From Fermentibacter sp963718745 [NCBI: Candidatus Fermentibacterota bacterium] (GTDB lineage: Bacteria > Fermentibacterota > Fermentibacteria > Fermentibacterales): 64,000 nucleotides of DNA. The notes beneath the pieces were generated by a model. The model saw only the letters and a list, made by a program, of their open reading frames with translations. It was not told where the DNA came from and made no database searches. The position numbers and the translations under genes were made by a program. Location: assembly GCA_963718745.1 (NCBI GenBank), contig OY970370.1, positions 2,170,001-2,234,000 on the forward strand. Direction: 5' to 3'. Below, piece after piece: positions 40,880-49,745 of this stretch (position 1 is the stretch's first letter; each line of letters opens with the position of its first letter).

Positions 40880-41757
40880 CGGCAGGAGTCTCCCCGGGCG
40901 GGTCCGGAGCCTCCGAACCGCACAGCAGCTTCGTCCTGATAGTCCTGGACAGCTGCAGGTGGGACACCTTCGCAGAAGCGCAGCCTGCCGCGATGATGAG
41001 CCTCGGAACGCTCGAGAAGAGATACAGCTACGCCTCCTGGACTGCCCCCTCCCATTACAATCTCCTGATGGGGCTGATGCCGCACACGAATCCCAGGGGC
41101 ATGTTCGCGTCGGACTACTACAGGAGGGATTTCTTCGCCTACAGGGACAGGCTCGGGGGAGACGGGCTCTCCTTCGGGAACCTCGTGCCCGGCCTCTACC
41201 TGCCGCCGTTCCTGCACGACACGCTCGGGTACTCCACCTCGGCCCTCGTCTCGCTTCCCGTCCTGAACAGCTTCACCCCCATCAACAGGGGTTTCGACAG
41301 GTTCATCCTCATGAAGAAGCACAACGACATGGCCGCGATGCTGGACCTTATACACTTCCCTCCCGGCAGACCCTCCTTCTACATGCTGAACGTGGGCGAG
41401 ACGCACTATCCCTATGCGCTCCCCGGCGAGCCGGAGGACCTGTGGCCGAGGATCAGCGGGGTCCACGGAATCTTCAAGCACCTGGACGACCATGTCGTCG
41501 ACGGCCGCCTTGTGGAGCCCGATCCGGACGGTTTCTTCGATTCGGAGACCATGGAGAGGCTCCGGGTCAGACAGGTGGATGCCGTAAGGCATGTCGACGG
41601 GGTGTTCCGGAAACTGCGGGAGATGATGCCGCGGGGAACCTGGGTCACGATAACATCCGACCACGGAGAGCTCTTCGGTGAGGACGGATTCTTCGGACAC
41701 GGACCGGTCTGCCATGAGAAGGTGTTCGAAGTACCGTTCATCGAGGGAAGGATCTGA
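40876..41757 (+). CDS. Alkaline phosphatase-superfamily hydrolase with Thr nucleophile site
   Basis: 293 residues, no signal peptide or membrane segment. FVLIVLDSCRWDTF holds the first metal ligand Asp; SWTAPSHYNLLMG is where sulfatases have C-x-P-S-R; TSDHGELFGEDGFFGHG holds the second metal site. The residue at the formylglycine position is Thr (TAPS), as in phosphoethanolamine/phosphoglycerol transferases and phosphodiesterases, so a true sulfatase is unlikely. The ATGA overlap with the lipoprotein gene places it in the Mla operon, which suggests work on a phospholipid head group. Confidence 0.72.
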   Translation: MTAGVSPGGSGASEPHSSFVLIVLDSCRWDTFAEAQPAAMMSLGTLEKRYSYASWTAPSHYNLLMGLMPHTNPRGMFASDYYRRDFFAYRDRLGGDGLSFGNLVPGLYLPPFLHDTLGYSTSALVSLPVLNSFTPINRGFDRFILMKKHNDMAAMLDLIHFPPGRPSFYMLNVGETHYPYALPGEPEDLWPRISGVHGIFKHLDDHVVDGRLVEPDPDGFFDSETMERLRVRQVDAVRHVDGVFRKLREMMPRGTWVTITSDHGELFGEDGFFGHGPVCHEKVFEVPFIEGRI

Positions 41758-41770
41758 CGGAGGAAGCAAA

Positions 41771-43633
41771 GTGTCCACAGCAGGAAGCCAGAAGTTCAGG
41801 ACGGAGACCCGCCGCCTTCTCGATATCGTCGTAAACAGCCTCTATTCCCATCCGGACGTTTTCCTCAGGGAGCTCATCTCGAACGCCTCCGACGCCCTGG
41901 ACCGACTGCGGTTCGAATCCCTGACCGATCCCGGGATCCTGGAAGGCGACGCCGCACTCACGATCACGCTGATCCCCGATTCGGCGGGGCGCACCCTGAC
42001 GGTGCGCGACAACGGCGTCGGGATGACACTGGACGAGCTCTCGCGAAACCTCGGGACGATAGCGGGATCCGGGACGAGCCGCTTCATAGAATCCCTCGAG
42101 AAGGAGAACGCCCCGGAACTGATAGGACGGTTCGGGGTGGGGTTCTACTCCGCCTTCATGGTCGCAGACAGGGTCGAAGTCCTTTCCTGCAGGGCCGGAT
42201 CAGGCGGTTCCGGAGCCAGATGGGAGTCCGACGGGAGGGATTCCTATACGGCCGAGCCGGCCGACTACGCCCGGAGGGGTACGGAGGTCGTCCTGCACCT
42301 CCGCGCCGGCATGGAGGAATACCTCGACCGCGATCGCCTGGCGACCATGGTCGAGGCCTATTCGGACTACATCCCCTATCCCGTCGTGCTCCAGCCTTCG
42401 GAGGGATCCGGAGAGGTCGCTGCGCTGAACTCCATGACCCCTCTCTGGCTGACTCCTGAGAAGGACGTCAGGGAAGGCGGCTACGAGCACTTCTACAGAC
42501 ACCTGAGCGGAGACACCGAGCCCCCGTTCTCCCGCCTGGTCTATCACGGGGAAGGCGCCGTCGAGTTCCATGCCCTGCTCTTCCTCCCTTCGAGAAGACC
42601 CTTCGAGGCGCTCATGCCCGAATGGCGTCCGGGCATCGATCTCTATTCGAGAAGGGTTCGAATAGTGGAGGGCTGCCACGACCTGCTGCCGAACTGGCTC
42701 AGGTTCGTGCGCGGTGTCGTGGAATCGCCCGACCTCCCCCTGAACATCTCGAGGGAGACGCTCCAGCAGAGCCCGGTCCTTCGAACGATGGGGAAGGCCC
42801 TGCTCAGGCGGATAATCGACTGGCTCTCGGGGCTCGCATCCTCGGACGCGGAGGGGTATGCACGCTTCTTCGGCGAATTCGGAGACATGCTGAAGGAAGG
42901 GCTGCTATCCGAGAGGGACAGCCGCGACGAGATCGCCCGGCTTGTACTCGCCTGGACGACGGCTGATGCAGAGAAGCCGGTCCTTCTTTCGGAGTTCGCA
43001 TCCGGCAGGCCGGAGGACGCGCCTCTCTTCTATGTCACGGGTTCGGACAGGAAGACCATGGCCGCCTCCCCGCATCTCGAGACCGTGAGGAGATCGGGTT
43101 CCGAGGTCATCCTCTTCGACAGCCCCGTCGACGAGCTCATCGTGCCGGCCCTCAGCGGCGCGATAGGGAGGAAGCTGATCCCCCTCGACCGCGAGGAGCT
43201 AGAGAGCGAACTGACGGAGTCCGGCAGGAAGAGACGCGACGAGGCGTCTGCCGAACTCTCCGGACTGCTCGAGTACATGCGTGGGATACTGGGTGCGAAG
43301 GTGCGGGATGTCCGTATCTCGACCAGGCTCGCGGAGAGCCCCTGCATAGTCGTCCCCGACAGGAACGACCCTGGCGGGGCCTACAGGAGCTTCATGAAGG
43401 CCATGAGGCACGAGGTCGCCGATCTTCCGGGGGTTCTCGAGATCAACCCCGATCACAGGATCACCGGGTACATGCGGAACCTGTTCGAGACTGCCCGATC
43501 CGACGGTCGGCTCTCGCGGTGCGTCAGGCTGGTCCATCAGATGGGGCTCGTGCTGGCCGGATCGGCGCCTACGGAACCATCAGCATTCACTGCCGACATC
43601 ATGGAGGCGGTCCTGCCGCCGGAAGGGGACTGA
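41771..43633 (+). CDS. htpG: Molecular chaperone HtpG (Hsp90)
   Basis: 620 residues from GTG 41771 (GGAGGAAGCAAA upstream). The ATP-binding domain has FLRELISNASDALDRLR, DNGVGMT and GVGFYSAFMV. The middle domain has LPLNISRETLQQ, and the C-terminal dimer domain ends with HQMGLVLAG. Cytoplasmic ATP-dependent protein folding. Its position behind the lipid transport genes with a 13-bp gap suggests read-through transcription. Length is standard. Confidence 0.95.
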   Translation: MSTAGSQKFRTETRRLLDIVVNSLYSHPDVFLRELISNASDALDRLRFESLTDPGILEGDAALTITLIPDSAGRTLTVRDNGVGMTLDELSRNLGTIAGSGTSRFIESLEKENAPELIGRFGVGFYSAFMVADRVEVLSCRAGSGGSGARWESDGRDSYTAEPADYARRGTEVVLHLRAGMEEYLDRDRLATMVEAYSDYIPYPVVLQPSEGSGEVAALNSMTPLWLTPEKDVREGGYEHFYRHLSGDTEPPFSRLVYHGEGAVEFHALLFLPSRRPFEALMPEWRPGIDLYSRRVRIVEGCHDLLPNWLRFVRGVVESPDLPLNISRETLQQSPVLRTMGKALLRRIIDWLSGLASSDAEGYARFFGEFGDMLKEGLLSERDSRDEIARLVLAWTTADAEKPVLLSEFASGRPEDAPLFYVTGSDRKTMAASPHLETVRRSGSEVILFDSPVDELIVPALSGAIGRKLIPLDREELESELTESGRKRRDEASAELSGLLEYMRGILGAKVRDVRISTRLAESPCIVVPDRNDPGGAYRSFMKAMRHEVADLPGVLEINPDHRITGYMRNLFETARSDGRLSRCVRLVHQMGLVLAGSAPTEPSAFTADIMEAVLPPEGD

Positions 43634-43738
43634 AGACCTCCCGAAAGAATACTTGCAGCAATGGTCGGCTGACCGGGCGCCCGCAGACCCCCCTCGGGTC
43701 TCCGGGGTTCCGGAAGGGTTATCAGGAAGGGAGCGGCT

Positions 43739-45223
43739 ATGGAGCTGCTTGAGAGGATGAAGGCCGGCCTGGCCGGCAACATCGCCAGGATGAGAACGGA
43801 AGGCGCCGAATACTCGGATGCCCGCTTCTTCGAGGACGACAGGTCGGAGAACCTGGTTCTCTACGACGGCAATCTCGAGGGAAACGACACGACCTTCCAG
43901 AGCGGAACGGGCGTGCGGGTCCTCTGGGGAGGCGCATGGGGCTTCTCGGCCTCCAGCGATCCCGCGATGCTCGATGCCTGCTTCGATCAGGCCCTCGCGA
44001 ACGCCAGGACCGCCTCCCGGCTGGTGAACGTGCCCCTCAGGATGGGGAAGGCCGACGCGGTCAGGGGGACCTATGTCTCTCCGGTCGAGACCGATCCTTT
44101 CGGAATGCCCCTCGAGGACAAGCTCGACTTCCTCGTGCGGATCGACTCCGAGCTGAAGGAGGACTGGATAGCTCGCAGGATCATCTCCGCGGGCTTCACG
44201 CGCAGGCATGTGCTGTTCATGAACAGCGACGGATCCGAGATCACGAAACGCACCTCGAACGTGTTCGCGGAAATGACCGTGATGGCTCTGGATGTGGACG
44301 GGCAGATGCAGAGGCGCTCCATGACCCTGTTCACGTCAGGACGGGGGTCGAGAGGCTGGGAGATGCTGTGCTGTCCGGAGCTGTTCGGGGCGCACACGGA
44401 CCGGATCAAGTCGGAGCTGTCCTCCCTGCTTTCGGCGGACTGTCTCGAGTACGGGAGACGCTCCGTCATCCTCCTGCCCGGCCAGGGACACCTCCAGGTC
44501 CACGAGACCATCGGGCATCCCCTGGAGCTGGACAGGATCCTGGGGTACGAGCTCTCCTTCGCCGGAGGCTCCTTCGTCACGCTCGACTCGATAGGGAAGC
44601 TCAGGTACGGAAGCGAGAAGCTGTCCGTCAGCTCGTTCGGAGGCATCGTGAACTCCCCGGGCTCGTTCGGCTACGACGACGACGGCACCCCTGAGAAGGA
44701 CTACCTGCTCATCGACAAGGGGCTCCTCGTCAGTGTCCTCTCTTCGCGCGCGATGGTGAACGAGGCCAACGACAGGGCCGGACGGCAGGTCTTCCCCGAG
44801 AGCGGTGGAGCTGCGAGGGCGACGGCGTTCTACAGGGCCCCCATCGACAGGATGACCAACGTGAACATCCTGCCGGGCACCGACGGGTCCCTCGAGGATA
44901 TCGTCGCATCGACCGCCGACGGGATCGTCCTCGACAACCCGACTTCCTGGTCGATCGGGTCCAACCGCGAGCATTTCCACTTCGGATGCGAGATCGCATG
45001 GGAGGTCAAGGACGGCAGGAGGACGAGAATCCTACGGAATCCCACGTACCAGGGGCACACGCTCGAGTTCTACAACTCGCTGAGCGCTGTGGGGGACGAG
45101 ACCACATGGGTCGTCTGCCAGGTCGACAACTGCGGCAAGGGCGAGCCCAACCAGGTGATGCAGATCGGACACGGCGTCCCGGTCGTACGGTTCGACGACG
45201 TCATCACCGGAGAGAGGAGCTAG
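43739..45223 (+). CDS. tldD: TldD-type metalloprotease subunit
   Basis: 494 residues with the HExxxH zinc motif HETIGHPLELDRILG and later NPGSFGYDDDG-type and LVSVLSSRAMVNEAN blocks of the TldD family. TldD and TldE form a heterodimeric protease that trims small peptides, including modified natural products such as microcin B17. TldE follows after two bases. No ribosome-site anomaly is seen. A connection to the distant RiPP peptides (2878, 8252) is possible but unsupported by location. Confidence 0.9.
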   Translation: MELLERMKAGLAGNIARMRTEGAEYSDARFFEDDRSENLVLYDGNLEGNDTTFQSGTGVRVLWGGAWGFSASSDPAMLDACFDQALANARTASRLVNVPLRMGKADAVRGTYVSPVETDPFGMPLEDKLDFLVRIDSELKEDWIARRIISAGFTRRHVLFMNSDGSEITKRTSNVFAEMTVMALDVDGQMQRRSMTLFTSGRGSRGWEMLCCPELFGAHTDRIKSELSSLLSADCLEYGRRSVILLPGQGHLQVHETIGHPLELDRILGYELSFAGGSFVTLDSIGKLRYGSEKLSVSSFGGIVNSPGSFGYDDDGTPEKDYLLIDKGLLVSVLSSRAMVNEANDRAGRQVFPESGGAARATAFYRAPIDRMTNVNILPGTDGSLEDIVASTADGIVLDNPTSWSIGSNREHFHFGCEIAWEVKDGRRTRILRNPTYQGHTLEFYNSLSAVGDETTWVVCQVDNCGKGEPNQVMQIGHGVPVVRFDDVITGERS

Positions 45224-45225
45224 AG

Positions 45226-46599
45226 ATGCTGGAGAGCAAAACCAGGGAACTCCTCCTCGAGGCGCGCGATCGCGCTGCGGCCGCCGGACTGGGCGCGACG
45301 CTGGTCCTCCATCGCGAGAAGAGCCACCTGATGAGGATCGGCAACAACAGCGTCTCTCTGAACACAAGCGAGTCGCTCACCAGGCTGGATGTGAGAGTGC
45401 TGGTCGGTAGACGCGAGGGAACCCACACCAGCCTCGGGCATGTCACCGGTGCCGACTTCGTGGGCGAGGCCGTCTCGATTGCAGCGCAGAAGGCCCGGGT
45501 TGCCGTACCCAAGGACTACGATCCGATCCTCGAGTGCGTCGAGGAGAACGTCGACGAGAGCGCCCAGCACGATCCGTCCCTGACCGCGATGGACCCATCC
45601 GTGAAGGCAGGAGTCTACGCCGAGATAATCGGAACGCTCGGGAAGGGCTACAACTTCTCCGGCTCCTGGTCCAGCGGCGAGACGGAGATCTATCTCATCT
45701 CGACCGCCGGCTCCAGGGAGGCTTACCACATAGGGACGGACCAGGCATTCACGGTCGTCCTCAAGCACCCTGCGAAGAAATGGGAGCTCCAGCACGAACA
45801 GACCGGCTGGAGGGCGGGCGGCGTAACCGCCGGGGCCACCATCTCGGCTTTCGGTTCACTGCTCCCCGTCTACGAGAGCAGGGGCGGAGTGAAGAACGAG
45901 CCTGGCGACTACACCCTTCTCCTCGGGCCGGCCGCCGTGGCCGAACTGATGCTTTACGCCCTCTGGACCGGAGCTTCGGGCAGGCTGTACGAGGAGGAGA
46001 TGGGCTGGACAACAGGCATGAAGCCTGGTGACATGCTCTTCTCCGAGAAGATCTCCGTCGTCGACGATCCGACGAATGATCTTACCTACAGGTTCGGTTT
46101 CGACATGGCCGGAATGCGGCGCAGACCCTACCCGGTCATCGACCGCGGAAGGCTTGCCGGGCTGATGTACGATCTCGGGACGGCCGCCAGGTACGGACGT
46201 GCGCAGACCGGTCACTCGCTGGATTCGACAAGCCTCTCGATCGCCACCGGAGACGGGCCTCGGGATCCGATGGCCGCTGTTTCCGGGCTGGGGAGGGTCC
46301 TCGTCATCCCCGCCCTCCACTACATGAATCTGCCGAACATGAGCAAGGGGATAGTCACGGGCAGTTCCAGGTTCTGTGCAACGACGGCCTCGGGCGGTGT
46401 CGTCACGGCACCGATCTTCTCGACGAGGCTCACGGACTCCTTCCGGAACATCTTCGCGAATGTCGCCACGATCTCTCCGGAGGCAGTATCGGTAAACCTC
46501 TCGAACACTTATGGGCGGCGCGCTCCCGTCGCGGTGAGCGCCCCCTCCTACATGGTGGTCGAGAAGGTGAAGATGACCGACTGCGCCGACAGCTTCTAG
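45226..46599 (+). CDS. pmbA: TldE/PmbA-type protease subunit
   Basis: 457 residues from ATG 45226, two bases after tldD. It shows the PmbA/TldE fold: VSLNTSESLTRLDVRVLVG, DPSLTAMDPSVKAGVYAE and a C-terminal GSSRFCATTASGGVVTAPIF. It lacks HExxxH, as expected for the non-catalytic partner. It works with TldD in the cytoplasm. Confidence 0.9.
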   Translation: MLESKTRELLLEARDRAAAAGLGATLVLHREKSHLMRIGNNSVSLNTSESLTRLDVRVLVGRREGTHTSLGHVTGADFVGEAVSIAAQKARVAVPKDYDPILECVEENVDESAQHDPSLTAMDPSVKAGVYAEIIGTLGKGYNFSGSWSSGETEIYLISTAGSREAYHIGTDQAFTVVLKHPAKKWELQHEQTGWRAGGVTAGATISAFGSLLPVYESRGGVKNEPGDYTLLLGPAAVAELMLYALWTGASGRLYEEEMGWTTGMKPGDMLFSEKISVVDDPTNDLTYRFGFDMAGMRRRPYPVIDRGRLAGLMYDLGTAARYGRAQTGHSLDSTSLSIATGDGPRDPMAAVSGLGRVLVIPALHYMNLPNMSKGIVTGSSRFCATTASGGVVTAPIFSTRLTDSFRNIFANVATISPEAVSVNLSNTYGRRAPVAVSAPSYMVVEKVKMTDCADSF

Positions 46600-46654
46600 C
46601 GAACTCCCACGCGCAGAGACGGGGCGACGGGCTTGTTCCGCCGCCCCCGTCAAA

Positions 46655-46747
46655 CCTGAGGATCGGTTTTAACATTTGGTCCTAGTTATCACTATCACCA
46701 GAACGGATGCCCAGAGTTAGGACCAAATGTTAAAACCGATCCTAAGG
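46655..46747. repeat. Long inverted repeat element (30-bp arms)
   Basis: The left arm 46655-46684 and right arm 46718-46747 are inverted copies with one mismatch, separated by 33 bases. The arms contain GGTTTTAACATTTGGTCC and are A+T-richer than the surroundings. There is no coding capacity and no clear target duplication. It may be a MITE-like insertion, or act as a terminator for pmbA. The rest of 46600-46861 shows nothing else. Confidence 0.8.
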
Positions 46748-46861
46748 CTCTGGTCCGGTCCGGTGTCCGGATGGCTGTTACGGATGGAAGCGCAGCTGCG
46801 TCTGTAGACTGTATGATACCGTGGATGTCTGGCGCGACTCTATCCGTGACGGGAGCGGACC

Positions 46862-49036
46862 ATGATCACGGCAGTTCTTTTCCTGACCCTTGCCGGGGCA
46901 GTTCCGGCTCTCTCGATACCCGCCTCCAGGACCGCCGAACCGCCTGTGATAGACGGCATCCTGGGTGCCGAATGGGACGCGGCATCCGTCATGGACACGG
47001 TCATGACCCAGTATGCTCCGGTCAGGGGCGAACCCATGACCGACCGGACCGTGATCCTCTTCCTATACGACGACGACAATCTCTATGTGGGCTTCCGCCT
47101 TTTCGACTCCGACCCCGTCGGCATGAACGACGCGCTCTGCCCGCGTGACGACTACAACCCGGGGGAGTGGATCGCTCTCCTGCTTGACACATGGGGTGAC
47201 GGCAGGCAGGCCTTCAGCTTCGAGGTCAACCTGGCGAACAGCCGGATGGACTCAAGGATCAACTCCCAGGGGGGCTGGGACTACAGCTGGGATGCCGTCT
47301 GGTCCAGCGCCACCTCGAGGAACGATTCCGGATGGGCGTGCGAACTCGCCATCCCGATGTCCCAGCTCCGCTTCCCGACGGTGGAGTCGCAGGACTGGAC
47401 CTTCAACGTACAGAGGATAATCACAAGGGGCACCCAGAATGGGTGGCTCGTCCTTTCAGAAACCACCGACCAGATGGATGTCGACAACTTCGCTTCGTTG
47501 ACCGGACTGGAGGGGCTCCATGCATCGGTGGGCGTGGAGGCCCGCCCCTACATCGCAGGGAGGGCCGTCAGGCGCAGCGATCTGGATGGAAGCTGGGAGG
47601 ACGACTTCGACGCCGGCGCCGACCTGAAGATCGGGATCACCAGCAACATCGTGGCCGACCTCACGGTCAACCCCGACTTCGGGCAGGTTGAGGCCGACGA
47701 GGACCGGATGAACCTGTCCCACTTCGAGCTGTTCCTGGACGAGAGGCGCCCCTTCTTCCTCGAGGCGGGGGATGTCTTCGACATGCCGTTCAACCTCTTC
47801 TACTCCAGGCGGATAGGCACCGTCACCCCGTACGGGGGGGTCATCCCGATCCTAGGGGGCGCCAAGGTCTCCGGCATTCTCGCGCAGGGGCTGTCGTTCG
47901 GGTTCCTGGATGCTCTGACTGACCAGGTCACCGAGGAGGGCACGATCACCTCCCCGATGACGAACTTCAGCATTCTCAGGGTGAAGCAGGGATTCGGTCC
48001 GCTGAGCTATATCGGCTTCTCGGCAACATCCGTGGACGTGCCCTCGCAGGACAGCCTGGAGTCTTCCACGGCGAGATCCGGGGCGGTCGACGGGTGGCTC
48101 AGAGTGGGCGACAACGCCGTTCTCACCGGAGCCGTCGCGAGGACGTGGAATCCCGGGAATGTCTGCGGATCCGCCTATACAGCGGGAGCCGCGATCCAGG
48201 GCGAGGACACATTCTGGGAGTTCGATGCGGAGTACGTCGAGGACGACTTCGATGCCAACGCCGCCGGATTCTCGACATCGACGGGAATGTGGGACGCCTA
48301 CAGCCACCTGATGCAGAACATCGACTTCGGAGGGCCTTTCCGTTCCGGGATGGCCGGGATCTTCGCGAACTACTCGGCCGACCTCGACGGGACGGTGAGC
48401 GGCAGGGGCGTGAACGCCTGGGTCGAGATGCCCTTCCGCGACGGAGGCTCGATCAACCCCGGGATCTCCTGGAGCGGGTCGGGTTTCGACCGCTGGGAGG
48501 GGCCGGAGGGCACATGGTATCCGCAGGCCTGGAGCGGGAGCTTCGGGGCCGGTACGAGCTGGTACGCCCCGGTGCGCATCGGCGCGGAAGTCGAGGGTGG
48601 TGAGCACTTCCAGGAGGGCACGTTCGAGTCCTACGAGGTGGATCTCACCCTGAGACCCGGAACCTCCGCATCGATAGACCTCGAGGCAGGCACTTTCCGG
48701 ACTTTCAACTCACGCTGCTACAACTGGGAGGCCGAGGCCTGGGATTCCCGGAACACGGAATGGCGGGATCTCGTGGCGAGGCTGAACTGGATGTTCGGTC
48801 CGGACGCCAGCATGCGGGTGTTCTCGCAGTATTCCCGCTTCGAGACCGACTTCGACATGACCGGCTCACAGCCCGGCGAGGAAGTCACCTTCAACGCCCT
48901 GTACAGCCTCGAGTACAGACCGGGCAGCATGCTCTACCTGCTGGGCGAGCTGCTCTCGGAGCGCGGCGGCGAGGGCGCGTGGAGCAAGGCCTTGCCGGGG
49001 TTCTTCGTGAAGATGACCTGGTTCGAGGCGTTCTGA
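46862..49036 (+). CDS. DUF5916 outer-membrane protein with CBM9-like domain
   Basis: 724 residues. The signal peptide is MITAVLFLTLAGAVPALS. Residues ~25-190 form a carbohydrate-binding family 9-like domain (PPVIDGILGAEWDAA, LYVGFRLFDSDP, WACELAIPMSQLRFP). The rest is the DUF5916 barrel-like region with the hallmark VNPDFGQVEADEDRMNLS, DERRPFFLEAGDVF and YSRRIG. Such proteins are common in FCB bacteria, probably in the outer membrane; their substrate is not known. Confidence 0.88.
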   Translation: MITAVLFLTLAGAVPALSIPASRTAEPPVIDGILGAEWDAASVMDTVMTQYAPVRGEPMTDRTVILFLYDDDNLYVGFRLFDSDPVGMNDALCPRDDYNPGEWIALLLDTWGDGRQAFSFEVNLANSRMDSRINSQGGWDYSWDAVWSSATSRNDSGWACELAIPMSQLRFPTVESQDWTFNVQRIITRGTQNGWLVLSETTDQMDVDNFASLTGLEGLHASVGVEARPYIAGRAVRRSDLDGSWEDDFDAGADLKIGITSNIVADLTVNPDFGQVEADEDRMNLSHFELFLDERRPFFLEAGDVFDMPFNLFYSRRIGTVTPYGGVIPILGGAKVSGILAQGLSFGFLDALTDQVTEEGTITSPMTNFSILRVKQGFGPLSYIGFSATSVDVPSQDSLESSTARSGAVDGWLRVGDNAVLTGAVARTWNPGNVCGSAYTAGAAIQGEDTFWEFDAEYVEDDFDANAAGFSTSTGMWDAYSHLMQNIDFGGPFRSGMAGIFANYSADLDGTVSGRGVNAWVEMPFRDGGSINPGISWSGSGFDRWEGPEGTWYPQAWSGSFGAGTSWYAPVRIGAEVEGGEHFQEGTFESYEVDLTLRPGTSASIDLEAGTFRTFNSRCYNWEAEAWDSRNTEWRDLVARLNWMFGPDASMRVFSQYSRFETDFDMTGSQPGEEVTFNALYSLEYRPGSMLYLLGELLSERGGEGAWSKALPGFFVKMTWFEAF

Positions 49037-49088
49037 TAACTGATCCGGAAGGATCCGGAGCCGGTCCGGGAGGGTCCGCGGGCAGACC

Positions 49089-49700
49089 TCACCCGATCGA
49101 CGAGATCTGCTTCTCGACCATCGACTTGAGCTCGATGAAAGTGAAGGATTCGGCATCGACCCTGCAATGCTGCCTCAACACCCTGTTGATGAAGTAGACC
49201 AGTTCCTGGTGCCAGGCGGATTCGTCCACGACGCCATAGGCATTCGATGACATGAGTTCGATACGCTTCTGAGCAAGAGTTCCGACATGGAGCGAGATGA
49301 ATCCGCGGATCTCGGCCGTTTTCTCCTCCTTCCACTCGGAAGCCATGCGGCTCAGAACCTCGGTCTTCCTGCTCCTGTCGCGGGCGGCCATGATCATCAG
49401 CACGATCGCTGCGGCAAGGAAGAAACCGCCCGATGCGGCGGCCACCCCGGCGAAGCCGCGTGAACGGCCGATCTCCCCGTCTGCGGCGACGGCGTTCTCG
49501 ATCGCGTTCTCGTTCCTCCACCCTGCAACTGTGAATGATGTCTCTATTGCTGTCTCGGCCCTGTCCGCCCTGTCTGAGAAGAGTAACGCGAGGATCAGGG
49601 ACGTCGCGGCGACCGCCAGCGATGCAGCAGTGGACACCCTCAGCCAGAGAGGCATCCCCGGAGTCAGCCTCCCGTTCCTGGAAGGGATTCCCTCCTGCAT
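49089..49700 (-). CDS. Two-helix membrane protein of unknown function
   Basis: 203 residues from ATG 49700 (CGGGAGGTGAA upstream). Two transmembrane segments are visible (TAASLAVAATSLILALLF; AGVAAASGGFFLAAAIVLMIMAA) with a ~40-residue loop between them. The C-terminal ~95 residues are soluble and helical (SRMASEWKEEKTAEIRGF, YFINRVLRQHCRV). No known domain is recognised. The gene stands alone between convergent DUF5916 and the B12 radical SAM gene upstream on the same strand. Confidence 0.65.
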   Translation of the reverse strand: MQEGIPSRNGRLTPGMPLWLRVSTAASLAVAATSLILALLFSDRADRAETAIETSFTVAGWRNENAIENAVAADGEIGRSRGFAGVAAASGGFFLAAAIVLMIMAARDRSRKTEVLSRMASEWKEEKTAEIRGFISLHVGTLAQKRIELMSSNAYGVVDESAWHQELVYFINRVLRQHCRVDAESFTFIELKSMVEKQISSIG

Positions 49701-49745
49701 TTCACCTCCCGTACCAGGCCCCGGTGTTCCCGGGAGCCCTATCCG

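Noticed and set aside
40876-41757. Sulfatase needing the radical SAM protein at 3017 as its maturase
   Set aside because: The nucleophile position is Thr, not Cys or Ser of the sulfatase motif, and the genes are 36 kb apart.
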